NCBI GenBank assembly: GCA_946183915.1 | Contig: CAMHDJ010000010.1 | Coordinates: 1 to 64,000, forward strand | Origin: an uncultured Bacteroidales bacterium | GTDB lineage: Bacteria; Bacteroidota; Bacteroidia; Bacteroidales; P3 | Direction: 5' to 3' | Length of the DNA: 64,000 nucleotides | Shown here: one piece after another, positions 25,926 through 38,177 of the stretch | Numbering within the stretch: the first letter of the stretch is position 1 | How the letters are laid out: the number at the start of each line of letters is the position of its first letter | Position numbers and translations under genes: made by a program | The notes under the pieces: model-generated | Seen by the model: the letters and a program-made list of their open reading frames with translations, nothing else | What the model was told of the DNA's origin: nothing | Databases searched by the model: none

Positions 25926-26896
25926 AGAAGCTTTCTGTCGTCGCCATCCTACTGGCCTCTTTGGCTATTGCCGGAGAAGCCTTTATTTTTGCCACCCGCA
26001 AGGAGGAGAGCGAGGCGGTGCACCAGCGCGCCATCCGTGCCGACTACCGCATCTACGCCCCCTCGATACCGGACACCCTCAGCTTTGCCGGCGAGCGGGT
26101 GCCGCTGAACCAGTACTATGTGCGCGAAAGCCTCGACCGCGAACTGGTGAGCAACATGTACTACCAGTCGAACACCCTCTTCAACATCAAGCGCGCCACG
26201 CGCGTCTTCCCCACCATCGAGCGTATCCTGAAAGAGCAGGGAGTTCCGGAGGACTTCAAGTACCTCTGCGTCATCGAGAGCGGCCTGCAGTGCGTCACCT
26301 CGCCCGCCGGGGCCCAGGGCTGGTGGCAGTTCATGAAGACCACCGGGCAGAAATACGGCCTCGAAGTGGGCGACGACATCGACATGCGCAACCACCTGGA
26401 GGCCTCGACGGTGGCGGCATGCAAATACCTGAAGGACCTCAAGCGGCGCTTCGGCAGCTGGACCTCGGCCGCCGCGGCCTACAACTGCGGCGAGGGCGGC
26501 CTCAACAAGCGCCTCGTGGCCCAGCGTCAGGACAGCTACTACGAGTTGCTGCTCAACCAGGAGACCCAGCGCTACGTCTACCGCATCCTGGCCCTGAAGC
26601 TCATCATGCAGCACCCGCAGGACTACGGCTTCTACGTGCGCCGCTGCGACACCTACCCCGAAGTTCCCACCACCGAGGTGGACCTCGGCGGACAGGAGGT
26701 CGACCTGGTGGACTTCGCCACCGAGCACGGCACCACCTACAAGGTGCTGCGCTCGCTCAACCCCTGGCTTACCTCCAGCACCCTGAAGAACAAGGCCGGA
26801 AAGACCTACAAGGTAAAGATACCCGTCAAGAAAGGGACCGAATACAACACCATCGTGAAGGGCAAGCACGACACGACAGTGATCGAAAGCATCTGA
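25922..26896 (+). CDS. MltD-like lytic transglycosylase with C-terminal LysM-like region
   Basis: The 324-aa periplasmic enzyme cleaves peptidoglycan glycan strands. An N-terminal signal/anchor segment (residues 1-24) is followed by a GH23 domain with the catalytic Glu in LCVIESGLQ, then [12 protein letters not shown] and [14 protein letters not shown]. The last 80 residues ([20 protein letters not shown], then [10 protein letters not shown]) resemble a single LysM. In many Bacteroidetes the gene after coaBC is the DUF4835 (PorD) gene and then recN; here this transglycosylase takes that place. Confidence 0.9.
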   Translation: MKKLSVVAILLASLAIAGEAFIFATRKEESEAVHQRAIRADYRIYAPSIPDTLSFAGERVPLNQYYVRESLDRELVSNMYYQSNTLFNIKRATRVFPTIERILKEQGVPEDFKYLCVIESGLQCVTSPAGAQGWWQFMKTTGQKYGLEVGDDIDMRNHLEASTVAACKYLKDLKRRFGSWTSAAAAYNCGEGGLNKRLVAQRQDSYYELLLNQETQRYVYRILALKLIMQHPQDYGFYVRRCDTYPEVPTTEVDLGGQEVDLVDFATEHGTTYKVLRSLNPWLTSSTLKNKAGKTYKVKIPVKKGTEYNTIVKGKHDTTVIESI

Positions 26897-26897
26897 T

Positions 26898-29741
<2,844 letters not shown>

Positions 29742-29765
29742 CCCCCCGCTCCGCACCCTCCGCCA

Positions 29766-29859
29766 GGCATCATCCAGGCATCATCCAGGCATCATCCAGG
29801 CATCATCTAGGCATCATCTAGGCATCAACCATGCATCCCCTCTGCATCATGTCTGCATA
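29766..29859 (+). repeat. 11-bp phased GCATC array 4 (9 units)
   Basis: GCATC (last unit GCATA) at 29767, 29778, 29789, 29800, 29811, 29822, 29833, 29844 and 29855, all exactly 11 bp apart. AGGCATC-type units come first and TGCATC-type units last. Located between the converging ends of uvrA and the thioesterase gene, where no other terminator is visible. Confidence 0.92.
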
Positions 29860-29873
29860 TATGCGGTCCGGAT

Positions 29874-30260
29874 TCAGCGCTGGAGCCACTGGCGAACCTC
29901 GTCGGGAATGACCTCGGACTGCGAGGTGCTGCGGCGATAGCCGGCCATCACCGTGCGGCACACGACGCATACCTCGCCGCTCTCGCTGTCCACCACACGC
30001 TGCATCATGGTCAGGCTTTTGTTGCCCAGCTTCTCAAGCTCGTTCTCCACGTGGATGGTGTCGTGGTAGTGGATCTGCCGCTTGAAGTCGACCTCGTAGT
30101 GCACCACCATGACGGTGAAGTCGCCCTTGGTGGGCGGCAGGCCGTGGGACGAGAAGAAGGCGTCCTTGCCCAGGTCGAGGTATTCCATGATGACGGCGTT
30201 GTTGACGTGCCCCATCTGGTCCACGTCGTTGAAGCGTATCTGTATCGGTGTAGTGTGCAT
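29874..30260 (-). CDS. Acyl-CoA thioesterase (4HBT hotdog fold)
   Basis: The 128-aa protein has the YbgC/FadM-type active-site stretch RFNDVDQMGHVNNAVIMEYL, with the catalytic Asp in place. It hydrolyses acyl-CoA thioesters in the cytoplasm; chain-length preference cannot be told. Last gene of a leftward unit, 13 bp after the histidine kinase gene. Confidence 0.9.
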   Translation of the reverse strand: MHTTPIQIRFNDVDQMGHVNNAVIMEYLDLGKDAFFSSHGLPPTKGDFTVMVVHYEVDFKRQIHYHDTIHVENELEKLGNKSLTMMQRVVDSESGEVCVVCRTVMAGYRRSTSQSEVIPDEVRQWLQR

Positions 30261-30273
30261 AGTGTGTTGATTG

Positions 30274-31113
30274 TTATTTCCTTAAGGAGAAGAAGAACTC
30301 AAGGCCGCCCTCGGGGCGGTTCTTGGCGTAGATCTCGCCGCCGTGGAAGAGGACGGCATGTTTGACGATGCTCAGGCCCAGGCCCGTACCGCCGTGGCGA
30401 CGCGAGCGACCCTCGTCGATGCGCACAAAGCGGTCGAAGAGTCGGCTCAGGTACTCGTCGGGCACCCCGGCGCCATTGTCATAATAATGTATATAGTAGT
30501 GGTCGGAAGCCAGCTGATAGGTCTCCAGCACCACCTTCACCCCCTCGCCGGCATGGGCAATGCTGTTCTCCAGCAGGTTGCGGAAGATGCAGTAGAGCAG
30601 CTCGTGGTTGCCCTTCAGGGGCATGGCCTCGGGCAGGCGGTTGTCGACCGCGATGCGGCTGGCGACGGCCTTGTCGTGCAGCTCGTCGATGGCCTCGGCG
30701 GCTATGGCCGCCCCGTCGACCTCATGCATGGGGAAGAGGTCGGCGCTCTCCTCCAGCTTGTTGATGATGGAGACGTCGGCGATGAGGTCGCTCAGGCGCA
30801 GCGTCTGGCTGTAGCAGCGGTCGAGGTAGTAGCGGCGGCGCTCCTCGTCGACGGGCCGGTCGCCGAGCAGGATCTCCAGGTAGCCACGGATGGAACTGAC
30901 CGGCGTCTTCAGCTCGTGGGCGATGTTGTTGGTCATCTCCTGCTTCAGCTGCCGGTTGCGCTGTTCGGTGGCCTCGGCCTCCTGGCGCAGACGCGTGGCC
31001 TCGTCGGCCATCTGGTGCAGACGGCTGTTCTTGCGCATCAGCCTGATCATCAGCCACACGGCCACCAACAGGGTGCCCAGGGCCACCCACACCGCCCAGT
31101 CAGACCAGTCCAT
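30274..31113 (-). CDS. Sensor histidine kinase without periplasmic sensor
   Basis: The 279-aa kinase has one N-terminal membrane helix (residues 6-25), a short coiled coil, the HisKA box AHELKTPVSSIRG with phospho-His66, and an ATPase domain with N box (LLENSIAH), G boxes (DNGAGVPDEYL, GGTGLGLSIVKH). With almost no extracytoplasmic part it probably senses a membrane or internal cue. Its start lies 14 bp inside the response-regulator gene, so the pair is translationally linked. Confidence 0.92.
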   Translation of the reverse strand: MDWSDWAVWVALGTLLVAVWLMIRLMRKNSRLHQMADEATRLRQEAEATEQRNRQLKQEMTNNIAHELKTPVSSIRGYLEILLGDRPVDEERRRYYLDRCYSQTLRLSDLIADVSIINKLEESADLFPMHEVDGAAIAAEAIDELHDKAVASRIAVDNRLPEAMPLKGNHELLYCIFRNLLENSIAHAGEGVKVVLETYQLASDHYYIHYYDNGAGVPDEYLSRLFDRFVRIDEGRSRRHGGTGLGLSIVKHAVLFHGGEIYAKNRPEGGLEFFFSLRK

Positions 31114-31714
31114 AGCCGAAACCAGATTTGTTCACGATGCGGTTGCCGTCGGGCCCCATCTTCTTGCGCAGGCGGGCGATGTGCACGTCGACCGAGCGCT
31201 CACCCACCAGGGCGTCGTCGGGCCATACGGCCTCAATGATCTCCTCGCGGGAGAAGAAGCGGCCGGGATGGTGCTGGAAGAGGTCGAGGATGAGGTGCTC
31301 GCGCTTGGTCAGACTGGAGGGACCCGCCGGGCTGACCGTCACCGAACGGCGCAACACGGCGCGCACACGGGCCAGCACGGTGTCGAACGAGAAGGGTTTG
31401 GCGATGTAGTCGTCGGCCCCGACGGTGAAACCGTGCAGCTGGTCGTCGTGGCCGGCCAGCGCGGTGAGGAAGATGATGGGGGTCTGGTCGCCCTGCGAGC
31501 GGAGCCGTTCGGCCATCTCGAAGCCCGACATGCGGTCCATCATCACGTCGAGCATCAGGAGGTCATACTTCGCCTCCCGCGCGTCGATCATCGCCAAGGC
31601 CTCCTCGGCGCTGAGGGCGGTGTCGACGGCATATCCCTCCGACTCCAGGTTGAACCGCAGTATCTCGCAAATGTCGAACTCGTCGTCGACCACCAGTATC
31701 TTTTGAATAGGCAT
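31100..31714 (-). CDS. OmpR/PhoB-type response regulator
   Basis: The 204-aa regulator has a receiver domain with acidic residues Asp10/Asp11, phospho-acceptor Asp56 (LMLDVMMDRM) and the conserved Lys in YIAKPFS, followed by a winged-helix DNA-binding domain (RSVDVHIARLRKKMG). The start MPIQKILVVDDE at 31714 is the conserved one. It is the partner of the overlapping histidine kinase gene and lies 8 bp after the T9SS cargo gene. Confidence 0.94.
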   Translation of the reverse strand: MPIQKILVVDDEFDICEILRFNLESEGYAVDTALSAEEALAMIDAREAKYDLLMLDVMMDRMSGFEMAERLRSQGDQTPIIFLTALAGHDDQLHGFTVGADDYIAKPFSFDTVLARVRAVLRRSVTVSPAGPSSLTKREHLILDLFQHHPGRFFSREEIIEAVWPDDALVGERSVDVHIARLRKKMGPDGNRIVNKSGFGYGLV

Positions 31715-31722
31715 AGCTTTCG

Positions 31723-34700
31723 TTATCGCAGCACTTCGATCAGACCGTCGCACTTCACTAGACCGTACTCGCCCTCGCCCATGAAGCGGTAGAAGTAGGT
31801 GCCGTCGGGGCTGCGTGTGGCGTTGGGATCCCAGAACTGGTCCGGCCGGATGATGTTTCTCGCGTGGTAGACCAGGGCGCCGGTGCGGTCGTAGATCCAG
31901 AGCTCGTTCATCGAGAAATTGCCGTACTCGAGCAGGTTCTTCACCATCCAGACGTCGTTGACGCCGTCGTCGTTGGGGGTGACCAGGTTGGGGAACTGCA
32001 GGTAGTCGTTGGTGATATAGATCACATGTTCGACCGAGTCGACGCAGGTGTACGTGAAAGCCTCGATGAGGGTGTGGCCCAGGCGCGGGTCGCTCAGGGC
32101 GAAGAGGGTGTCGGTGGAGAAGGCAGCCACCTGGTGCTCCCAACCGGCCAGCAGCCGCACGGTGTACTCGCCCTCCATGTTGTCGCCCGGCTCGCCCCAG
32201 TGGTAGAGCGGCGAGCGCTCGGAGGTGGTGTCGAACGAGCCGCCCACCGCGTTCTGGATGCGCCAGAGGTATTCCGCCCCGTCGGGCTGCGAGAGGTTGA
32301 TCAGCGTGGCCTCGGGGTTGTCGATGGCGGGCACGTCGCGCTCCCAGCGGAACTCAGGCTGGGGCTTGGGCAGCGTCACCACCGGCCACCCCAGCGTGTC
32401 GGTGCAGCCCCAGGGGTCGGTGACCACGAGGCTCACATAGGCCGTGGGCCGCAGCATGCCTTCCTCAAAGCGGTAACTGACCGACGTATCGGCCGACTGA
32501 AGGAGGCTGTCGGCCATGTTGCAGCGCCAGTCGCGCGCCACCGCCTCGGGCGTGCCGTCGCGCAGGTCGAGGGTGGCCGGTGCGCAGACGGTCAGCACGC
32601 TGTCCGGCACAAGCCATTCGAGGCTGTCCAGCCGGTAGAAGGGCATGACGCGATAGTTGCTGTCGCGCTCGTAGAGGGTGACGTGCACCAGGCTGTCGCA
32701 GCCCGCACGGGTCAGGAGGGGCAGGTCGAAGGAGGTGGGGCCGCCGTAGTCGACGCCGTGGTAGGTGAAGGGCATACCCGGGCAGATGACCACCGAGTCG
32801 ACCCCTTCGAAGACGTCGTGCACCACGAAGTGCATCATCACGATGCTGTCCATGCCGTTGGCCGCCGTCAGCGAATCCATGTAGAGGCTGTCGGTGGTGA
32901 CAGCCATGCCGTGCCACACCGTGGGCAACTGGTTGGCGCAGACCACGGTGTCGTAGAAGTAGTGTGCCCCGATCATCTGGCTCACGGTGTTGTTGGTGGT
33001 GTCGCACTCGGCCGCCTGGCCTCCGTTCTGGGCGATGCCGCCCCCGGCACAGTTGACGGCCACCACCAGATTGGTCACCCCGTTGAGGTCGGTGTAGGGA
33101 ATGGTGATCTGAAGGCTGGTACAGCTGTCGACCGGCAGCGGCTGACCGACAGTGGCCACCGCAGCTGCCGCGCCGCCCTGCACCTCGCCGAAGACCGTCA
33201 CGCGGTAGGGTGCCGCCAACGGTATCGAGCCGTGGTTGCAGTAGTAGAGGGTGACGCCGAGGGCCTCGCTGCCATACTCCACCGTCATGCTGTCGGCCGA
33301 CACGTCGGCCACGGCGCTGAAGGGCTGGCCGTGCACGTCGATGGTGGTGGCCTGCTGCAGGAAGTTGTTGAACGGCCGGCTCACCGTGCCGTCCGAGGCC
33401 GTAAAGGAGGCGGCGTTGTTGTAGAGGTATTGCGGCACCGTCAGGTCGCGGTTGACGCACGTGACGTTGTACATGTACTGGTTCCAAACCGGTCGCGCCG
33501 GGGCCCACCGGGCACCGCCCGACTTGAAGATGTAGATGTAGCCCGTGCGCTGCGAGGTGATCATCGCCGAGGGCGGGTAGCCCGGCACGACGATCTCGGC
33601 CTCGCCGTCGCCGTCCACATCGGCCACCACCGGGTACTCCATCACCGTCGAGCTGCCGCAGGGGTAGGTGGTCATGTTGTAGGGCTCGGTCAGCGCGGCC
33701 CCCGTCTCGTGGTGGCGCAGGCTGCCGTTGATGATACGCATCTGGGTCTCGTCGCGGTAGATCAGCTCGGCGATGCCGTCCTGGTTAAAGTCGAAGAGCG
33801 TCAAGCCCGTCGAGCCCGACTGGTCGGCGTGGTCGGTGGTCCAGAAGATAGACATCTGGCGCGAGGCCGGGTTGCGCTTGAGGGCATAGATGTTGTCGTT
33901 GCTGCCGGCCACCACGCCCTCCACAGTGCCCACCACGAAGCAAACCTCCGGATGGCCGTCGGCGTCGATGTCGCCGATCTGCGGCGTGCCGAACTTGCGC
34001 GCATTGCCGATCTTGCGCGAACAGATGATGCTGTCGCCCTGCACGTCCCAGACATACAGGAAGATGGTCCTCGTCGTGGTCTGCTCGTACATCACCAGCA
34101 CGTCCAGGCGCCCGTCCTCGTTGATGTCGACCAGCGCGGTGTTGCCGTCGTGGTACGGGATGGCACTGCCGTCCTCCATGGTCATGCCCGCCGTGGGCAC
34201 ATGGTGTACCATCGTCATCTGATTCTGCGACATGTCGGTGCGGCTCTGCAGGTTGACGTCGTACACCTCGTTGCCGGCGGCCAGCTCCAGGCGGTCGTCG
34301 CCGCAGAGGTCGGCCGCCATGGTCATGTAGGGGATGCGGTCGCTGTGCGATGCACGGTCGGTGAAGCCCTTGTTGCCCGCGTTGTCGCGGCAGAGGAGCA
34401 CGCCCGTGGCGGCATCGTAGATCTCCGACCCGGCATACATCTCGGTCCACCCGTCGTGGTTGAAGTCGGCAAAAGAGATGGCCGGCACCGGATGCTCTTC
34501 GCCGGTCTGCGTATGGAAGGTGTTGTTCGAGCTCCACAGCTGGGTGCCCGTGCCGGAGTAGGCGTAGAAGTGGCCGTTGGAGGCGTAGGTGACGATGATG
34601 GTGCGGTAGGAGCCGTCGTCCCAGCGCACACGGGCCATGCCCGGCGTGTAGTACACGTTGCCCGGGGCCACGGCAAAGGTGCGCTTCAGCGAGCCGTCGG

Positions 34701-35040
34701 CGCGGTAGATGTTGATATGCGTGGCCCGTCCGTAGGGGTCGTAGTCCGGATCCCACCAGTTGCCCTCGTCGGGCATGGCCGTGATGACGATCTCGGTCTC
34801 GCCGTCGTCGTCCACATCGCCCACCAGCGGAGTGCTCAGTATCAGGGCCGTCTCGTTGGTCGAACGAAGCGGCGCCCCGATGCTCCACTCCTGCGCCTCG
34901 GGCAGGTAGACACAGTCGGCGCTGTCCACATTGTCGGGCAGCGGCGCCACCCCCTGGGCGTGCAGCGTCGCACACGGCAGCCACACCATCAACGCGACCA
35001 GCCAGCACCCGAATGAACCTCTATATCGTTTGTCAATCAT
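31723..35040 (-). CDS. Large secreted VCBS/FG-GAP protein with type B T9SS sorting domain
   Basis: The 1105-aa product has a signal peptide (to about residue 28, ending HAQ). Residues about 60-480 carry at least six calcium-binding-type repeats with DVDDDGETEI, DFNHDGWTEM, DINEDGRLDV, DIDADGHPEV, DFNQDGIAEL and DVDGDGEAEI, typical of VCBS/FG-GAP beta-propellers. A beta-rich middle follows. The last 95 residues (FPNLVTPNDDGVNDVW ... SPDGTYFYRFMG ... GLIEVLR) are the gliding-motility-type C-terminal domain used as a type B signal for type IX secretion. It is likely exported to the cell surface as an adhesin or binding protein; no enzyme domain is seen. Confidence 0.9.
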   Translation of the reverse strand: MIDKRYRGSFGCWLVALMVWLPCATLHAQGVAPLPDNVDSADCVYLPEAQEWSIGAPLRSTNETALILSTPLVGDVDDDGETEIVITAMPDEGNWWDPDYDPYGRATHINIYRADGSLKRTFAVAPGNVYYTPGMARVRWDDGSYRTIIVTYASNGHFYAYSGTGTQLWSSNNTFHTQTGEEHPVPAISFADFNHDGWTEMYAGSEIYDAATGVLLCRDNAGNKGFTDRASHSDRIPYMTMAADLCGDDRLELAAGNEVYDVNLQSRTDMSQNQMTMVHHVPTAGMTMEDGSAIPYHDGNTALVDINEDGRLDVLVMYEQTTTRTIFLYVWDVQGDSIICSRKIGNARKFGTPQIGDIDADGHPEVCFVVGTVEGVVAGSNDNIYALKRNPASRQMSIFWTTDHADQSGSTGLTLFDFNQDGIAELIYRDETQMRIINGSLRHHETGAALTEPYNMTTYPCGSSTVMEYPVVADVDGDGEAEIVVPGYPPSAMITSQRTGYIYIFKSGGARWAPARPVWNQYMYNVTCVNRDLTVPQYLYNNAASFTASDGTVSRPFNNFLQQATTIDVHGQPFSAVADVSADSMTVEYGSEALGVTLYYCNHGSIPLAAPYRVTVFGEVQGGAAAAVATVGQPLPVDSCTSLQITIPYTDLNGVTNLVVAVNCAGGGIAQNGGQAAECDTTNNTVSQMIGAHYFYDTVVCANQLPTVWHGMAVTTDSLYMDSLTAANGMDSIVMMHFVVHDVFEGVDSVVICPGMPFTYHGVDYGGPTSFDLPLLTRAGCDSLVHVTLYERDSNYRVMPFYRLDSLEWLVPDSVLTVCAPATLDLRDGTPEAVARDWRCNMADSLLQSADTSVSYRFEEGMLRPTAYVSLVVTDPWGCTDTLGWPVVTLPKPQPEFRWERDVPAIDNPEATLINLSQPDGAEYLWRIQNAVGGSFDTTSERSPLYHWGEPGDNMEGEYTVRLLAGWEHQVAAFSTDTLFALSDPRLGHTLIEAFTYTCVDSVEHVIYITNDYLQFPNLVTPNDDGVNDVWMVKNLLEYGNFSMNELWIYDRTGALVYHARNIIRPDQFWDPNATRSPDGTYFYRFMGEGEYGLVKCDGLIEVLR

Positions 35041-35140
35041 TGTCGTTGTCGTTTGTTTTTCGTCCGCCGTCCTCCTCCAGCACCACCGCATTGCACACAC
35101 AATCAACCCTCTCGGCCGAAAGCTGAGAACGGAATAATAG

Positions 35141-35150
35141 TGCAAATATA
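35141..35150 (-). promoter_or_regulatory. Promoter of the T9SS cargo/two-component unit
   Basis: TATATTTGCA on the minus strand; leader of about 95 nt to 35040. Confidence 0.65.
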
Positions 35151-35243
35151 CAAATAAAATCCAATAAATAAAAAGATTTTTCACCCAACCCTCCGCAGAG
35201 CTCTCCCAAACGACCCGCCGACATACCCCCCTCCCCCACCCCT

Positions 35244-35461
35244 CCGAAATGCCCATGGTTACTAGGTGGCTCCGTGATGACTCCCTGATGACTCCCTGAT
35301 GACTCTCTTAAAACCAGGGCAAAATCCTTGCCCTGTCAGCGTTTTGCGAGTTTTCCAGCATGGTTAGCACACTTCCGAAGTGCTAGACGTCTCGTTTAGA
35401 ACGTTTTAAAGGTGCAAATTAGATCGTGCACGATCTAATTTTTTGACTTAAATTAACTTAA
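35244..35461 (+). repeat. 218-bp dispersed repeat, copy 1
   Basis: Starts CCGAAATGCCCATGG, continues with three GACTCCCTGAT-type 11-bp units, then CTTGCCCTGTCAGCGTTTTG, and ends after a perfect 26-bp palindrome (35416-35441, arms AAATTAGATCGTG/CACGATCTAATTT) with GACTTAAATTAACTTAA. A copy of the same 218-bp length and about 93% identical by eye lies at 62598-62815. No open frame spans it. Confidence 0.9.
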
Positions 35462-35470
35462 ATTTTAAAT

Positions 35471-35620
35471 AACGGCGAATTACTCGAAGAACTCGAAGCT
35501 ACGCAGGTCGATTTTTGGCGAATTACTCGAATGCTTGCGCAGCCCCTTCGAGTAATTCGCTAAACGATCCGATGGCATAACAGCCTGCGTAGCTTCGAGT
35601 AATTCGAGTAATTCGCCGTT
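35471..35620. repeat. 150-bp nested palindrome (MITE-like)
   Basis: Outer arms AACGGCGAATTACTCGAAG and its near-complement end at 35620, extended to about 38 bp by CTCGAAGCTACGCAGG/CCTGCGTAGCTTCGAG. Nested inside is a second perfect pair GCGAATTACTCGAA/TTCGAGTAATTCGC (35518-35531 and 35547-35560). No transposase is adjacent. It directly follows the 218-bp repeat. Confidence 0.88.
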
Positions 35621-35734
35621 AAAATCCTTGTGCGGGGTGGGTCGTTCTCCGCTTCGCTATCGGTTTGCTCGACCTGCACCGGCCGTTCTCGGCCGATCAT
35701 GGAAGATTATTTTTGCTGATTGGAAAATATTTTG

Positions 35735-35744
35735 TATCTTTGCA
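35735..35744 (+). promoter_or_regulatory. Promoter of the outer-membrane protein operon
   Basis: TATCTTTGCA with TTGG at 35720-35723; leader about 20 nt. Confidence 0.8.
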
Positions 35745-35767
35745 CTTTGTAACTAATCATAAAAAAG

Positions 35768-36559
35768 ATGAAGAAAATAATCTTTCTCATTGCTGCTGTG
35801 GCACTTATGTCGGCAGCCAACGCACAGGTGGTGGTAGGTATTCAGGGTGGCTACCACTGGCAGAAACTCACCCAGTCGTACAACACGGAGAACTACCGCC
35901 AGTCGAACGATTGGCTCGGCGGCCTGCAGGTCGGCTACATGGTCACCCCGACGCTCTATGTCGGCGTGGCGGGCAACTACCAGAGCTTCAGCGCCGACAC
36001 CTTCTACCTGCACAGCGGCATCATGTTCGAGGGCATGCCCCGCCAGGTGGACAACCGTCTGCTCACCACGACCCACACCGCCTGGACCGTAGCGCCCCAG
36101 GTGAAATGGGAATTCCTGAGGTACGGCAACATGCACTTCCACCTGCTGCTGGAAGGCACCTACACCCAGGCCGGCTACACCACCCTCAACGAGAGCTTCA
36201 ACACTCCTTTCCGCAACAACGGCGAGTACCTGGAGCGCGAACCCGTCGACGACAGCATCCGCTCCTTCCGCTGGGGCGTCAGCCTGCGGCCCACGCTGAC
36301 CTATGAGTTCTCGCGCCACCTCAGCGCCGAACTGAGCCTCGACTTCCTCTCGGTCGGCTACATCGACCACCGCGACTACGACGACCATCAGGTGCCCCAA
36401 TACGACAACGAGGGCGAGCTCGAATACACCGACGGCAACATCGTCTACGCCAACCGTGTCCACCGCGTCCGCACCCTCTACGCCGGCCTCAACACCCTCA
36501 TGGAGACCCTCCGCTGGGAGAGTCCCATGCTCCGACTGGGATTCAACTGGACGTTCTAG
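35768..36559 (+). CDS. Outer-membrane beta-barrel protein
   Basis: The 263-aa product has a signal peptide (residues 1-19, SAANAQ cleavage) and alternating amphipathic strands such as VVVGIQGGYHWQ, LQVGYMVTPTLYVGVAG and a terminal strand ending in WTF, the aromatic end recognised by BAM. It looks like an OmpX/OMP_b-brl type porin-like fold with about eight strands. Substrate is unknown. A HerA-like ATPase gene follows after 13 bp. Confidence 0.83.
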   Translation: MKKIIFLIAAVALMSAANAQVVVGIQGGYHWQKLTQSYNTENYRQSNDWLGGLQVGYMVTPTLYVGVAGNYQSFSADTFYLHSGIMFEGMPRQVDNRLLTTTHTAWTVAPQVKWEFLRYGNMHFHLLLEGTYTQAGYTTLNESFNTPFRNNGEYLEREPVDDSIRSFRWGVSLRPTLTYEFSRHLSAELSLDFLSVGYIDHRDYDDHQVPQYDNEGELEYTDGNIVYANRVHRVRTLYAGLNTLMETLRWESPMLRLGFNWTF

Positions 36560-36572
36560 GAAAGGTTAAGCC

Positions 36573-38174
36573 ATGTTTACCAAGGATCAAGGACTGTATA
36601 TCGCCCACTGCGACGAGGGAGCCCTCTCGCTCGTGGGCCGCATGGCCAACCGCCATGGACTGATCGCCGGCGCCACCGGTACCGGCAAGACCGTCACCCT
36701 CCAGGTGATGGCCGAGACCTTCTGCCAGGCAGGCGTGCCCTGCTTCATGGCCGACATGAAAGGCGACCTCAGCGGCATCAGCCAGGCTGGCCAGATGAGC
36801 TCCTTCATCGAGAAACGCAAGGACGCCTTCGGTATCCCCAACCCCGAGTTCCAGGCCTGCCCGGTGCGCTTCTTCGACGTCTTCGGCGAGCAGGGACACC
36901 CCATCCGCGCCACCGTGAGCCAGATGGGACCCCAGCTGCTCAGCCGGCTGCTGGGCCTCAACGAGACCCAGGACGGCGTGCTGAACATCGTCTTCCGCAT
37001 CGCCGACGAGAACGGCCTGCTGCTGCTCGACATGAAGGACCTGCGCGCCATGCTCGACTTCGTGGCCCGCCACGCCAAGGAGTACACCACCCTCTACGGC
37101 AACATCTCCACCGCCACCATCGGCGCCATCCAGCGCTCGCTGCTGCAGCTGGACAACCAGGGGGCCGACCGCTTCTTCGGCGAACCCTCGTTCGACATCT
37201 TCGACCTCCTGCAGACCGAAGGCGGCAAGGGCGTGATGAACGTGCTGGCCGCCGACAAACTGATGCTCCAGCCCAAGCTCTACAGCACCTTCCTCCTCTG
37301 GATCCTCTCCGAGCTCTACTCCACCCTGCCCGAAGTGGGCGACCAGGACCTGCCGCGACTGGTGTTCTTCTTCGACGAGGCCCACATGCTCTTCGAGGAC
37401 ACCTCGAAGGCACTGGTGGACAAGATCGAGCAGGTCATCCGCCTGATCCGCTCCAAAGGGGTCGGCATCTACTTCATCACCCAGAGCCCCACCGACATAC
37501 CGGAGAACATACTGGGCCAGTTGGGCAACCGCGTACAGCACGCCCTCCGCGCCTACACACCGAAGGATCAGAAGGCCGTCAAGACGGCCGCCGACACCTT
37601 CCGCCCCAACCCTGCCTTCAAGACCGACGAGGCTATCATGAACCTCGAGACCGGCGAGGCGCTGGTGAGTCTTCTCGACGAGAAGGGAGCCCCCTCGGTC
37701 GTGCAGCGTGCCAAGGTGCTCTTCCCGCTGAGCCAGATCGGCGCCATCACCGACAGCCAGCGCGGCGCCATCATCCGCAGCAGCCGCATCTACGGCAAGT
37801 ACGACACCATGGTGGACCGCGAGAGTGCCTTCGAGGTGCTCCTCAAGCAGGCCGAAGCCGCCGAGGCCGAGGCTGCCGCCGAAGAAGAGCAGTCCGCACC
37901 CGTCCCGCAAGCCGCTCCGGACAGCCAAGTCGCCCCGGCCGCCCCGAAAAAGGAGGCCAAGAAAGGCGGCGGTCTGGCCAGCAAGATCCTGAAGTCGGTG
38001 CTCACCGCCGCCACCGCCACCCTGGCCACCGCCGCCGGCACGGCCGTCAGCGACGCCGTCAGCGGCAAGAAGACCAAGAGCAAGACGTCGGTCGGGCAGA
38101 AGATCGTCAAGAACACCACCAGCAGCGTCACCCGCACCCTGACCCGCGACATACTGGGGAACCTGCTGAAGTAG
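36573..38174 (+). CDS. HerA-like ATPase of the DUF853 family
   Basis: The 533-aa protein has Walker [13 protein letters not shown], Walker [14 protein letters not shown] and [26 protein letters not shown], all typical of the DUF853 (YjgR-type) branch of HerA/FtsK ATPases. From about residue 425 the tail is Ala/Glu-rich and low complexity, ending in a basic, Ala/Thr-rich region that could form a membrane- or DNA-associated helix. The biological role of DUF853 ATPases is not settled, and no nuclease partner (NurA) is next to it. Confidence 0.88.
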   Translation: MFTKDQGLYIAHCDEGALSLVGRMANRHGLIAGATGTGKTVTLQVMAETFCQAGVPCFMADMKGDLSGISQAGQMSSFIEKRKDAFGIPNPEFQACPVRFFDVFGEQGHPIRATVSQMGPQLLSRLLGLNETQDGVLNIVFRIADENGLLLLDMKDLRAMLDFVARHAKEYTTLYGNISTATIGAIQRSLLQLDNQGADRFFGEPSFDIFDLLQTEGGKGVMNVLAADKLMLQPKLYSTFLLWILSELYSTLPEVGDQDLPRLVFFFDEAHMLFEDTSKALVDKIEQVIRLIRSKGVGIYFITQSPTDIPENILGQLGNRVQHALRAYTPKDQKAVKTAADTFRPNPAFKTDEAIMNLETGEALVSLLDEKGAPSVVQRAKVLFPLSQIGAITDSQRGAIIRSSRIYGKYDTMVDRESAFEVLLKQAEAAEAEAAAEEEQSAPVPQAAPDSQVAPAAPKKEAKKGGGLASKILKSVLTAATATLATAAGTAVSDAVSGKKTKSKTSVGQKIVKNTTSSVTRTLTRDILGNLLK

Positions 38175-38177
38175 ACT

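Noticed and set aside
35244..35620. A coding gene or insertion sequence in the 35.0-35.8 kb gap
   Set aside because: No open frame with family features is seen; only the dispersed repeat and the nested palindrome are supported.
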